DNA from: Streptococcus sp. 116-D4
Lineage (GTDB): Bacteria; Bacillota; Bacilli; Lactobacillales; Streptococcaceae
Length of the DNA stretch: 64,000 nt
NCBI RefSeq assembly: GCF_009731465.1
Contig: NZ_AP021887.1
Location: 1,048,001 to 1,112,000 of the forward strand
Reading direction: 5' to 3'
Part shown: positions 42,247 through 49,877 of the stretch, piece after piece
How the letters are laid out: each line of letters starts with the position of its first letter
Position numbering within the stretch: the first letter of the stretch is position 1
Notes under the pieces: model-generated
What the model was told of the DNA's origin: nothing
Databases searched by the model: none
Seen by the model: only the letters and a program-made list of their open reading frames with translations
Translations under genes and position numbers: made by a program

Positions 42247-43236
42247 CTAACCCTCCAAAGTTTCAAAGCTGATAAAGTTATCCTCAAGCCATTCTTTCAA
42301 CTGATCAAACTGAGATTTCCCACCATGCAATGTCAAACGCAAGTCAATTGTTAAAGGCTCGCTAGGTTCAAATTTTGCCACCTCTCGCGCATTGTTTTGA
42401 GGTTCTGATGTAATTGTACCCTGCCCCAAAATCTCGCCTGTTTCAGCATCGTAAGCCTTGATATGCGCATTTGCATTTTCTTTGGCCAATTGTTCAATCT
42501 CTGCAAGTCGTTCAGCTTCTGCTTTTTCTTGAGCCTCTTTCTGCTCTTTGCGTGCAATCTCAGCATCACGATCAGTTTTCATCATCTTGAAAATATCAAC
42601 AAGACTCTTACCATCTTCAAGATGTCTGATATAGCTATCAGCTGGCAAATTGTACTCTTGAGCTTGCTCTTGGATAGCATGCTTGTTAGCCTTATGTTCT
42701 TCCAGGGCATCAAATTCTGAAAGCACTAAAGCATCCATTTCATCAAGTGTTGTCTTTTTCAGCTCATACTTGCCTGTTTTAAAATGTTTCTTAAGGCTGT
42801 ACTCATCGTATTTGTCAGCAAATGTGGATTTTTCAATCCCTGCGACCATACACTTATCCTCAAATGTGGCACGCACGACATCCACGCGCATCAATCGTTC
42901 ATGCTCATCAATCGCATTAAGTCCTGCTGTGATGTTTGAGATAACATTATCCAATGGCTCAACTGTTTTCTTGTACCACTTCTCAAATTCCTTGTATGGA
43001 TTATTGATGTTATTTTTGATTTCCTTACGCCGAGTTTCCAACGCCTCTTTTAATTTATTAAGGCGTGTACGCTCATCATAATCAATCTTATAAGTGGATG
43101 CTGTCACCTCATAATCTGTGTACTGTGCAACGATTGCTGCAAGTTGTTTCTCCACACTATCATAATCAACATTGATTACTGCAGGTTGGAAATCTACCTT
43201 AATTTCTGTCAAGCTATTAGTTACATCTTTTACCAC
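42247..43236 (-). CDS. DUF1351 phage protein
   Basis: 329 aa. The DUF1351 N-terminal region (QPAVINVDYDSVEKQLAAIVAQYTDY, DERTRLNKLKEALETRRKEIKNNIN, PLDNVISNITAGLNAIDEHER) is followed by a Glu/Ala coiled coil (about 225-255) and a small C-terminal domain. These proteins accompany phage recombinases (Sak/ERF/RecT) in early operons. Confidence 0.88.
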   Translation of the reverse strand: MVKDVTNSLTEIKVDFQPAVINVDYDSVEKQLAAIVAQYTDYEVTASTYKIDYDERTRLNKLKEALETRRKEIKNNINNPYKEFEKWYKKTVEPLDNVISNITAGLNAIDEHERLMRVDVVRATFEDKCMVAGIEKSTFADKYDEYSLKKHFKTGKYELKKTTLDEMDALVLSEFDALEEHKANKHAIQEQAQEYNLPADSYIRHLEDGKSLVDIFKMMKTDRDAEIARKEQKEAQEKAEAERLAEIEQLAKENANAHIKAYDAETGEILGQGTITSEPQNNAREVAKFEPSEPLTIDLRLTLHGGKSQFDQLKEWLEDNFISFETLEG

Positions 43237-43248
43237 GTCTTTGTTCTC

Positions 43249-43575
43249 CTAGTCTGTGAAAATTTTGATTTTACTACCTGATGATGAATGCCCAAAACAT
43301 AAATTGCCATTATCACAAATTAAGGCAAGTTCTGTTTTTGATAAATTAGGGGTATTCTTATAAATTTCATAAAGTGAATTCCCGTAACTGCCACCAACCC
43401 GACCATATACAACATCAACAATTCCTTGTTCTTGTTCATTCATTTTGTCGTAATTCCACTTGTCCTTGATGATATATTTCTCTTTTAACTCTTTTAAAGC
43501 TGAAAGATTAGATTTCTGTTTTTGGCTTTCGTTTTCTGTGAAAGCCCATGGCGAATAAATTTTATTTTCTGTCAT
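43249..43575 (-). CDS. Unrecognised phage protein next to ERF
   Basis: 108 aa, hydrophilic (SPWAFTENESQKQKSNLSALKELKEKYIIKDKWNYDKMN...). It sits between erf and the DUF1351 gene and is presumably an accessory of the annealing module. No motif recognised. Confidence 0.65.
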   Translation of the reverse strand: MTENKIYSPWAFTENESQKQKSNLSALKELKEKYIIKDKWNYDKMNEQEQGIVDVVYGRVGGSYGNSLYEIYKNTPNLSKTELALICDNGNLCFGHSSSGSKIKIFTD

Positions 43576-43578
43576 GTC

Positions 43579-44271
43579 TTATACTCCTTGTTTTTCGTAT
43601 GCTTTTTGAATTTGTTTAGTGAGATAGTCCATCACTATGTTATAGCCATCAACTGGCACTTTGTGGAAATCGTCTATTTGATACTTGCTCAATACAAAAT
43701 TTGCAACTGTATCAAATGGCGCTCCCTTAATCGTCGCAATTTCTTCAACGTTCTTGATGATTTCTTGATACTGAATATTGTCAATGTACCTTACTTGATT
43801 TTGTTCTTGAGCTTGCTGGTTGTTTGGTTTCTGTCGCTGATTATTCTGCCCTTGTTCTTGGCTTTCTTCTACTGGATACTCATCAATATCTTTTTCACCA
43901 ATCGCAAACAACCCCTGTAAGGCATATTTTCGAGCGTATGAGCTGACTGCACCTGTCCATTGTGGTTCTTGCATTTGTTTAATCTGGCCTTTTTGAGTAT
44001 TAAATACTTGAACTGGACTCATTTCAGCGTACGCTGTTGATTGGTACCTCTCGTCTCTCTTGTCATTAAAAGCTACGGCTGTTGCTTTTACAAAGATTTT
44101 TCCAACAAGCTCAACGAGTTCATCAGTTACGATTACAGACCAATCGCTTTTTAGCTCTTTGAAAGTTGTATAGATGTCCTCGGCATTTCTAAATGCGTAC
44201 TTTACATCTTTTGATTTCTTTTTTTCTAATTGCATTTTTTGTTGCAACTCTGGGAAAGTTAAACTTGCCAT
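43579..44271 (-). CDS. erf: ERF-family single-strand annealing protein
   Basis: 230 aa. ERF core: SFPELQQKMQLEKKKSK-like start, VKYAFRNAEDIYTTFKEL, then QWTGAVSSYARKYALQGLFAIGEKD, followed by a Gln/Asn linker and C-terminal helices. It pairs complementary single strands in phage recombination, with SSB, DUF1351 and RusA encoded downstream. Confidence 0.9.
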   Translation of the reverse strand: MASLTFPELQQKMQLEKKKSKDVKYAFRNAEDIYTTFKELKSDWSVIVTDELVELVGKIFVKATAVAFNDKRDERYQSTAYAEMSPVQVFNTQKGQIKQMQEPQWTGAVSSYARKYALQGLFAIGEKDIDEYPVEESQEQGQNNQRQKPNNQQAQEQNQVRYIDNIQYQEIIKNVEEIATIKGAPFDTVANFVLSKYQIDDFHKVPVDGYNIVMDYLTKQIQKAYEKQGV

Positions 44272-44379
44272 TTTCCTCCTCCTTTAAAAATTCTGTAATT
44301 CCCTTGTTTTTTATAAGGATGATTTTGTTGTTTATTTAGTAGTTATTATTCTGCTATCGTGTCATCTTAACGGTTTTTG

Positions 44380-44559
44380 TCATTTCTTTCTACCTTTCGT
44401 CTTCTTCAAATTCCAATTTTCACGCTTTAAGCGTCTATTTTCGTTTTGCAATTTCAAAATAATATCCTGTTGGTCGTTGATGATTTCTCCGAGTTCTCTG
44501 CCAAGATGCATATACTCAGCTTGCCAGTTTTCGATTTCTTCGTGTAGCTCCTGAATCAT
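44380..44559 (-). CDS. Small coiled-coil phage protein
   Basis: 59 aa (MIQELHEEIENWQAEYMHLG..., end NLKKTKGRKK). A leucine-heptad coiled coil with a basic tail. ATGA overlap with the next upstream gene. About 110 bp between it and erf hold no gene. Confidence 0.68.
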   Translation of the reverse strand: MIQELHEEIENWQAEYMHLGRELGEIINDQQDIILKLQNENRRLKRENWNLKKTKGRKK

Positions 44560-44672
44560 ACTTCATCACCCACGTATCGATACTGCCCACATCCAACATA
44601 GATGTACTGGATTGGGTCAAGTTCTTCTCGTTCCTCAGGCGGTTGCATTATATCTCTGTCGTAATCAAACAT
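44556..44672 (-). CDS. Small acidic phage protein
   Basis: 38 aa (MFDYDRDIMQPPEEREELDP...YIYVGCGQYRYVGDEV). Overlaps both neighbours by 4-8 bp in a compact small-gene array. Function unknown. Confidence 0.6.
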   Translation of the reverse strand: MFDYDRDIMQPPEEREELDPIQYIYVGCGQYRYVGDEV

Positions 44673-44808
44673 GCGCATACACCTTTCCAAGTTCAAGCAC
44701 TCGTTTCACATATCTGGCCTTGGATGTTAGCCCAAGATCAAGCAATTCGTTTTTTTCTTCATGATTGGCCAAAAGCCATACACGGTTTTCAAGTTCAATT
44801 CTAGTCAT
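44665..44808 (-). CDS. Small phage protein
   Basis: 47 aa (MTRIELENRVWLLANHEEKN..., LTSKARYVKRVLELGKVYAHV). Helical; the C-terminal part recalls short RHH-like or helper proteins, but that is not certain. Confidence 0.6.
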   Translation of the reverse strand: MTRIELENRVWLLANHEEKNELLDLGLTSKARYVKRVLELGKVYAHV

Positions 44809-44818
44809 TATCTGATCC

Positions 44819-45142
44819 TCAGCGTAGCACTTTCATAATCTTCTTCTTAGGTTCTGGCAAAGCCAACGGCTCAGGACGCAATCCTTCAGGCGGTTCGTTA
44901 TCAAATGTGAAACCCGGAAACTCTCTGCGGACATTCTTGCGTATTTGCTCTCTCTCAATCTCTCGACCGATTTCAACTGCTTCATTTAAGGCTTGATTAA
45001 TCTTCGTGTCAAGCTCTTCTAACTTGCGTTGTTTTTCAAGTTCGTGCAGTTCCATTTGTCGTGCTAAAATTCCTGCTCCAATAAATCCCAAAACCAAAAA
45101 AACTGTTCCTAGCAATTGGCTTATTAATGGTGGTTCGTACAT
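44819..45142 (-). CDS. Membrane-anchored coiled-coil protein
   Basis: 107 aa. One N-terminal hydrophobic helix (LLGTVFLVLGFIGAGILA), then a coiled coil (about 35-75) and a Pro-rich basic end (EPLALPEPKKKIMKVLR). Unknown role in the early region. Confidence 0.65.
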   Translation of the reverse strand: MYEPPLISQLLGTVFLVLGFIGAGILARQMELHELEKQRKLEELDTKINQALNEAVEIGREIEREQIRKNVRREFPGFTFDNEPPEGLRPEPLALPEPKKKIMKVLR

Positions 45143-45154
45143 TTCTTTTCTCTC

Positions 45155-45466
45155 CTATACTCCAAATTGTTTTTCTTTCTTGATATTCTCAAGCATTTCT
45201 GATAAAGTTTCTTTCTTCGTACGATAGCGATTACGACTTTTCCATTTGACGAACATGCGAAATCCTTCGTAATCGATAAATACAATCTTATGAGTTGGGT
45301 TATCGATGAACTGCTTAAAGTCTGGATGTTCTCGCATTTCACCTGCCCAGACTTTTGCAGTCCCTGGAGTCAACCCTTCCCACCTCTGACAAAGATGTTT
45401 GTAATCACCATGCGTAGCTTTTTCGTCCACATCAACTGGCTTATAAGTAATTTCTGTTTTCGGCAT
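45155..45466 (-). CDS. Excisionase-like phage protein
   Basis: 103 aa. WEGLTPGTAKVWAGEMREHPDFKQFIDNPTHKIVFIDYEGFRMFVKWKSRNRY has the winged-helix plan of DUF771/excisionase-like proteins encoded near the Cro side of the switch. A role in excision is inference; no other Xis candidate is evident. Confidence 0.5.
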   Translation of the reverse strand: MPKTEITYKPVDVDEKATHGDYKHLCQRWEGLTPGTAKVWAGEMREHPDFKQFIDNPTHKIVFIDYEGFRMFVKWKSRNRYRTKKETLSEMLENIKKEKQFGV

Positions 45467-45487
45467 GCAATTTCCCCTCTTTCGTGT

Positions 45488-45541
45488 TATAATTCAATTA
45501 GTAATTTTTGATTAGCGCCTGATTGCCGTCAGGTGCTTTTT
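45488..45541 (+). ncRNA. Second very short rightward transcription unit
   Basis: Extended -10 TGTTATAAT (TATAAT 45488-45493), then about 42 nt to the terminator GCGCCTGA-TTGCCG-TCAGGTGC followed by TTTTTG. The same plan as 35764-35817. It lies between the XRE gene and the excisionase-like gene, antisense to their transcript. Confidence 0.5.
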
Positions 45542-45544
45542 GTT

Positions 45545-45733
45545 TTATCTTAGTTCATCTGTGCTGATTTCTAATGCATCAGCGATTTTCTTAACTGTGT
45601 CAAAATATAAATCTTTTACCACTCCATCCCTTAAACGATAGATCCCAGCTGTACCAACACCAGCTTTTAAACAAAGTTTATAAACTGTCCAATTTTTCTC
45701 TGAAAGTTTTTCAGATATTTTTTCCCAGAGCAT
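45545..45733 (-). CDS. Small XRE regulator, module 1
   Basis: 62 aa from ATG at 45733 (AGGAGG 8 nt upstream). HTH WTVYKLCLKAGVGTAGIYRLRDGVVKDLYFDTVKKIADALEISTDELR. The C-terminal ALxISTDELR is shared with the regulator at 48711-48908. Divergent from a small rightward gene that has a conserved hairpin leader. Confidence 0.82.
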   Translation of the reverse strand: MLWEKISEKLSEKNWTVYKLCLKAGVGTAGIYRLRDGVVKDLYFDTVKKIADALEISTDELR

Positions 45734-45793
45734 GGTTGTTTCCTCCTTATCTGAATTTATTTTTATAGTTTTTATTTCTTTGCATGTCTTTTT

Positions 45794-45926
45794 ACAACAT
45801 ATTGTGCCTTTTGCGACCTTATCTTTCCAAAAAACACCATATATTGACAAACATTGTTTTTTATCATACAATGAAAGTGTGACTAGGACCTCTCACCGTT
45901 TTAGTCAAAATTCCAATAGAAAGGAG
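45794..45926 (+). promoter_or_regulatory. Module 1 operator, promoter and conserved hairpin leader
   Basis: ACAACATATTGT (45794-45805); promoter TTGACA (45844-45849), 17 bp, TACAAT (45867-45872); leader hairpin GACTAGGAC/GTTTTAGTC (45881-45906); AAAGGAG (45920-45926). The hairpin-to-ribosome-site segment is almost the same as at 49000-49045. Confidence 0.75.
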
Positions 45927-45934
45927 AATTAATC

Positions 45935-46159
45935 ATGGGTAAAAATCAACATGTTGTCCCTGCCAAAAATGGTGGTTGGAACGTGAAAGGTGCTGGCAAT
46001 TCAAGAGCAACTGTTCATACTACTACAAAGAGTGAAGCTACAAATATTGCTAGACAGATTTCACGAAATCAAGGTTCCGAACTAATCATTCATGGCAAAG
46101 ATGGGAAAATTCAAAGCCGTGACAGCCACGGTAAAGACCCATTCCCTCCTAAAGGCTAG
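45935..46159 (+). CDS. DUF2188 protein, module 1
   Basis: 74 aa (KNQHVVPAKNGGWNVKGAGNSRA..., end DPFPPKG). The DUF2188 pattern: two short beta-alpha units around HVVP..GGW.VK and ELIIHGKDGKIQSRDSHG. Reads right, against the early operon, from its own promoter, and probably is made in the lysogen or very early. Function unknown. Confidence 0.85.
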   Translation: MGKNQHVVPAKNGGWNVKGAGNSRATVHTTTKSEATNIARQISRNQGSELIIHGKDGKIQSRDSHGKDPFPPKG

Positions 46160-46338
46160 TCAGAATTTGGTCTTAGCCTTACAACATATCCTGTAGCAGA
46201 AGTTACATCATCTAGTGTGACTTCTGCTATTTTTTTCGCTCCATCCTCTGTTTCAACAATTAGCCGTGTATAGAAGCGACTATCTAAAATGTTCATCAGA
46301 TTTGGTTTGAAACTATACGGATATCGTCTTGGTCTCAT
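46156..46338 (-). CDS. Small phage protein
   Basis: 60 aa with AGGAG 6 nt before the ATG. Beta-rich: NILDSRFYTRLIVETEDGAKKIAEVTLDDVTSATGYVVRLRPNSD. Its end overlaps the DUF2188 stop by 4 bp, tail to tail. Unknown function. Confidence 0.65.
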   Translation of the reverse strand: MRPRRYPYSFKPNLMNILDSRFYTRLIVETEDGAKKIAEVTLDDVTSATGYVVRLRPNSD

Positions 46339-46420
46339 TTCTTTCTCCTTTGTATTTATTTTTTCTACCCTCTCTTTTATTTATTTAGAGAAGTAGGATT
46401 TGTTGTCTTTTAATATTTAT

Positions 46421-46546
46421 TGTTAGTTAATACTTGTTGTTAGTTAATACTTATTAGTGCCTTATTTTACTGATTTGTAAAATACAGATTTGTAAAATAC
46501 AGATTTGTAAAATACAGATTTGTAAAAGTCGGAAATGTAAATATCA
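46421..46546. repeat. Iteron arrays, candidate phage replication origin
   Basis: Two copies of TGTTAGTTAATACTT (46421, 46438; 17-bp period), then GATTTGTAAAATACA at 46472, 46487 and 46502 and diverged copies at 46517 and 46532 (exact 15-bp period), all in a very A/T-rich stretch beside a winged-helix gene. Binding of an initiator and an origin role are inference. Confidence 0.6.
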
Positions 46547-46931
46547 AACTGTGGATAACTTTTGTAAGGAATCCTCCAATCCCTGCAACATAATCTCAAA
46601 TTGAAAATCAGTTATCTTTGTATCTGAGAAAAATCTGAAAGTCTGAACTCCTCGACCTCTACCTAGAGATTTTTTTACAACCCTCATATAACCAGCCTTT
46701 TCTAGTTTCTTGAGGTGTCTATCAATCATATCCCGGCTCACGTTCATCCGCCGTGCTATCTCCTCTGGATAGACTAGCCAATCTTCTTTGTTTGAAAGTA
46801 TAACCATTAAAATTCCGATTGTAGCCGGCTCAAGCTCTGGATCTCTCAGAAAATCATTTTTAACTGCCGTATAATCTTCAGTTGCATTTCTGAAAGATAA
46901 ATTGACAATCTAAATTTTTAAAGTCTGTCAT
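46544..46931 (-). pseudogene. Winged-helix replication-type protein, frameshifted
   Basis: ATG at 46931 with a perfect AAGGAGG reads MTDFKNLDCQFIFQKC and stops after 17 codons. The next frame carries a coherent winged-helix protein (RNATEDYTAVKNDFL, ELEPATIGILMVILSNKEDWL, VYPEEIARRMNVSRDMIDRHLKKLEKAGYM, GRGRGVQTFRFFSDTKIT) to 46544. Dropping one T near 46890 joins them into about 128 aa. The in-frame ATG at 46807 has no ribosome site. It adjoins the iterons, so it may be the origin-binding or replication-initiation protein. Confidence 0.65.
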
Positions 46932-46991
46932 AACTCCTCCTTTTTAAATCTGTTATAATCGACTTATCCACAACGAAAGGAGGATAAGTGT

Positions 46992-47261
46992 ATGGCTTTA
47001 ATGACCACCGCTGAGTTGAAGTGCCTTCACTGTGGGAATACTTTCCCAATCAGTATGTACGACAAACCAAAGAGCATTAGTTGCATCTTCTGTCTCGCTA
47101 AAGTTGAAGATGATATGATTGACAAAATCTATAATGCTGCTTTAACGGTAGCTGACTTAAACTCTCATTTCATCAAGTATCATGATGAAAGAAATGAAGA
47201 TTTGTTTCAGCTACACCTTACAACTCAGGAAGTAGCCTTACGGCACTGTGATACTCTGTAA
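46992..47261 (+). CDS. Small zinc-ribbon protein, rightward
   Basis: 89 aa. AAAGGAGG 8 nt before the ATG and an extended -10 TGTTATAAT at about 46952-46960. N-terminal ribbon LKCLHCGNTFPI...SISCIFCLAKVEDD, then a helical part. Divergent from the winged-helix gene, so the two share a control region. Function unknown. Confidence 0.75.
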   Translation: MALMTTAELKCLHCGNTFPISMYDKPKSISCIFCLAKVEDDMIDKIYNAALTVADLNSHFIKYHDERNEDLFQLHLTTQEVALRHCDTL

Positions 47262-47403
47262 TACTAACTAGTAAACTAGGTAACAATTTCTGAGTATCTA
47301 CAATCTCATCTAAGGCTTTCATTGTTTCAGATAAGCGCTCCTCGCCTATTTGAGAAATAATGAAAGCTCTTTTTTTGTTCAAAGAGTTCAGTTTTTCCTC
47401 CAT
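47218..47403 (-). CDS. Small helical phage protein
   Basis: 61 aa with AAGGAG 4-5 nt before the ATG (MEEKLNSLNKKRAFIISQIG...). Its 3' end overlaps the rightward zinc-ribbon gene by 44 bp. Role unknown. Confidence 0.65.
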   Translation of the reverse strand: MEEKLNSLNKKRAFIISQIGEERLSETMKALDEIVDTQKLLPSLLVSITEYHSAVRLLPEL

Positions 47404-47431
47404 GTTTCTCCTTCTCTAAATTGCTTAGCAT

Positions 47432-47842
47432 TTACCCATTCATGGTCTTGATTTCCATCTTGGTATTATGTGATGGTTCCCATGACTTCCAGTAATCAAA
47501 AGCCCTCTCTTCGTCTTTTTTCTTCAGCAGGTCATACCGTGGAATCCTAAAGTATTCTTTAAAGTCTTTAGCAGCCTGACGAAAGACTTTGCTGGCAAAA
47601 GAGCGGTCTTTATAAGCTTGACTATCCTTACCGCCAAGAGCCTTTATGACTTTCACTTTTCTTAAATTTTCAAGTTCTAAACAAATTGATGGATTGACAG
47701 GTTGCTCATTTTTTAGATAATCAACATCCCCTGCTAAAACTTCCTGATTTTGCTTTAATTCTTTTTGAGTTTGTAGAACTTGAATCAAGATATCTTCTTG
47801 AGTCAGTTCGTTTGGTTGACTTTTAACTACTTCATGCGTCAT
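47432..47842 (-). CDS. ORF6C-domain phage protein
   Basis: 136 aa. The C-terminal half (LRKVKVIKALGGKDSQAYKDRSFASKVFRQAAKDFKEYFRIPRYDLLKKKDEERAFDYWKSW) is a clear ORF6C domain, usually found with antirepressor-type proteins. Probably a regulator or DNA-binding partner. Overlaps the DUF3102 gene by 4 bp. Confidence 0.82.
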   Translation of the reverse strand: MTHEVVKSQPNELTQEDILIQVLQTQKELKQNQEVLAGDVDYLKNEQPVNPSICLELENLRKVKVIKALGGKDSQAYKDRSFASKVFRQAAKDFKEYFRIPRYDLLKKKDEERAFDYWKSWEPSHNTKMEIKTMNG

Positions 47843-48714
47843 AAAATTTCTCCTTCCAAAATTTGATTGTCTTTATTTCTGATTTTTTGTAAATCCGTAA
47901 AAAATCGGATACCTCGATTGACGAAACTATCGAACTCCTGACCAGCGACACCGTCCGTATGCAGGACTTTTTCTTCATCTGCGTAGATGAGACCGCCCAT
48001 ATTGGCAAGAAAATCATTCCCTTTCTGGATAAGGCTAAGGATATTCTTGTAGGAAGCAATTCTTTTCTGGTAGTCGTTCAACTGCCCTTGGGATTGCTGG
48101 ATGGCTTTTGTCAATTCATCGTACTTGTTCGATTTTTCATCCACTTCTGCGCGTTGAGCGTAGAGGTCTTTTAATTGCGCTTCAAGAAAAGCATTCCTTT
48201 CCTCTGCCGACTTGGCACGCTCTTCTAGTTTTTGACGATTCTGGAGAGCTTCTTGGTAGTCTGCTGGCATAACAGGGACTTCTTTCACGATTTCCTTAGT
48301 CGATTCTTGCCCCTTTTGCAGTTCCATTATTTTTCTTTTAGCTGCAGAAAATTTTAACTTCAAATCTTGCAATTCTCTGACCGTTGGGTTATCTCCTTGC
48401 TCAATCCTGTTTAGTTGAGCTTGCTTCTCCTCTGCTGGAAGGGTTGCGATGAGATAAAGGGCTGTACTACCTAAATTACTCAACGTTGGGTAATTTGGTA
48501 ATTCTTTAGCAACCTTCATCATGCGATTTGCTTCCGACCAACTCAAATCAACTTTTTTCAGCCACGCCATAAACTGCCCATGAGTCAAATTATGCTCCTT
48601 AACATGATTTAGTCGTCTTCCGATTTCCCAAATTGACTGACCTGCAATTTGTTTGTGATGATTGATTTCTAGTTCAATCTGATTGAGATTGTTTGATAAA
48701 GATATTTCATTCAT
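47839..48714 (-). CDS. DUF3102 phage protein
   Basis: 291 aa. N-terminal DUF3102 (IELEINHHKQIAGQSIWEIGRRLNHVKEHNLTHGQFMAWLKKVDLSWSEANRMMKVAKEL), then a long coiled coil (about 120-230) and a small C-terminal domain. Phage-borne, thought to bind DNA or the host replication machinery; not proven. Overlaps the XRE gene by 4 bp. Confidence 0.85.
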   Translation of the reverse strand: MNEISLSNNLNQIELEINHHKQIAGQSIWEIGRRLNHVKEHNLTHGQFMAWLKKVDLSWSEANRMMKVAKELPNYPTLSNLGSTALYLIATLPAEEKQAQLNRIEQGDNPTVRELQDLKLKFSAAKRKIMELQKGQESTKEIVKEVPVMPADYQEALQNRQKLEERAKSAEERNAFLEAQLKDLYAQRAEVDEKSNKYDELTKAIQQSQGQLNDYQKRIASYKNILSLIQKGNDFLANMGGLIYADEEKVLHTDGVAGQEFDSFVNRGIRFFTDLQKIRNKDNQILEGEIL

Positions 48715-48908
48715 TCGTTCTCCTCTCTTAATTCATCTGTGCTGATTCCTAATGCATCAGCGATTTTACATATATTAGGCCAAGAAAGGTACTTCACCTT
48801 TCCACTTTTCAAGTCAGAAAAGAAACTTCGATTAACTCCAGCCATCTTTGATAATTGATTACCGTTCAAATTTCTTTCCTGCATTATTCTGTTTAATTGT
48901 TCCCACAT
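48711..48908 (-). CDS. Small XRE regulator, module 2
   Basis: 65 aa: a minimal HTH (RIMQERNLNGNQLSKMAGVNRSFFSDLKSGKVKYLSWPNICKIADALGISTDELREENE). Shares ADALxISTDELR with module 1. Divergent from the small rightward gene at 49053. Confidence 0.85.
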   Translation of the reverse strand: MWEQLNRIMQERNLNGNQLSKMAGVNRSFFSDLKSGKVKYLSWPNICKIADALGISTDELREENE

Positions 48909-48955
48909 TTTACACCTCTAACCACTATATGTTGTTTAGCATATATATTCGAACA

Positions 48956-49045
48956 ACAATATGTTGTGTTTTTCTGCTAACTATGTTATAATCATTATTG
49001 ACTAAGACCTCTCACGTTTTAGTCAATAATTCAATAGAAAGGAGG
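48956..49045 (+). promoter_or_regulatory. Module 2 operator, promoter and conserved hairpin leader
   Basis: ACAATATGTTGT (48956-48967), the exact reverse complement of the module 1 site, overlaps the -35 TTGTGT (48964-48969); 17 bp; TATAAT (48987-48992) with extended TG; hairpin GACTAAGAC/GTTTTAGTC (49000-49024); AAAGGAGG (49038-49045). Confidence 0.78.
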
Positions 49046-49052
49046 TAATGTT

Positions 49053-49265
49053 ATGACTCATTATTGGTATAACGATTGCGTTGATACTAACAATAATCAC
49101 GAAGTACATAAACTTTCTTGTAAGTATCTACCTGATACAATTCATTCCACGTATCTAGGAAAATTCGACTACAATTTTCAAGCCATGGAATATGCTAGGC
49201 AAACCGAACCCTACAAGCAGTTTGACGGTTGCTACTTTTGCATGCCTAGCGAACATAACGGCTAA
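49053..49265 (+). CDS. Small Cys/His-rich protein, module 2
   Basis: 70 aa. HEVHKLSCKYLPDTIHST...GCYFCMPSEHNG gives three cysteines and several histidines that could bind a metal. Rightward, from its own promoter and hairpin leader. I know similar small phage proteins only as hypothetical. Confidence 0.75.
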   Translation: MTHYWYNDCVDTNNNHEVHKLSCKYLPDTIHSTYLGKFDYNFQAMEYARQTEPYKQFDGCYFCMPSEHNG

Positions 49266-49516
49266 TTTGACTGAATTGCTTTCTGCAATTCTTTTTTATG
49301 CTCTCGATTGCTAGCAATTGTTGAACGATACTCTTGAATAAAATGGTACTTCATTGTCTCAATAAAGAACTCCCGTTCATCAATCAACATTTTCCTCAAA
49401 AATTCGCATTCTTTTCTTAGTGCAATCAGTTCTTGCATTCCTTCTGCTGCTGTTTGAGTTACTTCTGCTAATTTTTCCATACCAGAAGTATCAACATTAA
49501 CATGTGGCTGTTCCAT
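49262..49516 (-). CDS. Small coiled-coil phage protein
   Basis: 84 aa (VDTSGMEKLAEVTQTAAEGMQELIALRKECEFLRKMLIDEREFFI...). Helical. Tail-to-tail 4-bp overlap with the module 2 gene. Function unknown. Confidence 0.65.
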   Translation of the reverse strand: MEQPHVNVDTSGMEKLAEVTQTAAEGMQELIALRKECEFLRKMLIDEREFFIETMKYHFIQEYRSTIASNREHKKELQKAIQSN

Positions 49517-49559
49517 TATCGTTCATTCTTCCTCCTTTCTATTTCTAATCTCATTATCT

Positions 49560-49590
49560 TAATTCATCTGCGCTGATTCCTAATGCTTCG
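49560..49590 (-). pseudogene. Relic of a third XRE regulator (C-terminal codons only)
   Basis: About 28 bp reading ALGISADELR and a TAA on the minus strand, almost identical to the ends of the regulators at 48711 and 45545. Nothing of the HTH remains upstream. Confidence 0.5.
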
Positions 49591-49621
49591 TACTACTTCC
49601 TCCATGGCTATCTCCTTAATC

Positions 49622-49849
49622 CTAAGATGGTAATTTCAGAAAATCCGAAACGTTGTCTAAAAAAATATCGTCTACTGAAACATCTAGCGCACTAGCTAGT
49701 TTTTTTATATTTTCATAACTAGCTCTACGCAATTTTTTGACATCATTTTCATAACTCATTATAGTACGCGATGTTATGCCAGTTTCCTTCGCTAATTCTT
49801 CTTGAGTCATCCCACGAAAGCGTCGCAAAGTTTTTAATGTGTTTGCCAT
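49622..49849 (-). CDS. cro: Cro-like repressor
   Basis: 75 aa. LKTLRRFRGMTQEELAKETGITSRTIMSYENDVKKLRRASYENIKKLASALDVSVDDIF is an XRE HTH. First gene of the leftward early operon, divergent from cI, with an operator palindrome inside its promoter. Confidence 0.88.
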   Translation of the reverse strand: MANTLKTLRRFRGMTQEELAKETGITSRTIMSYENDVKKLRRASYENIKKLASALDVSVDDIFLDNVSDFLKLPS

Positions 49850-49877
49850 CGATTGCTCCTTTCTTGATTATGTCTTA

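Noticed and set aside
42463..43081. Rightward frames over the DUF1351 gene
   Set aside because: Antisense shadows of a Lys/Glu-rich coiled coil.
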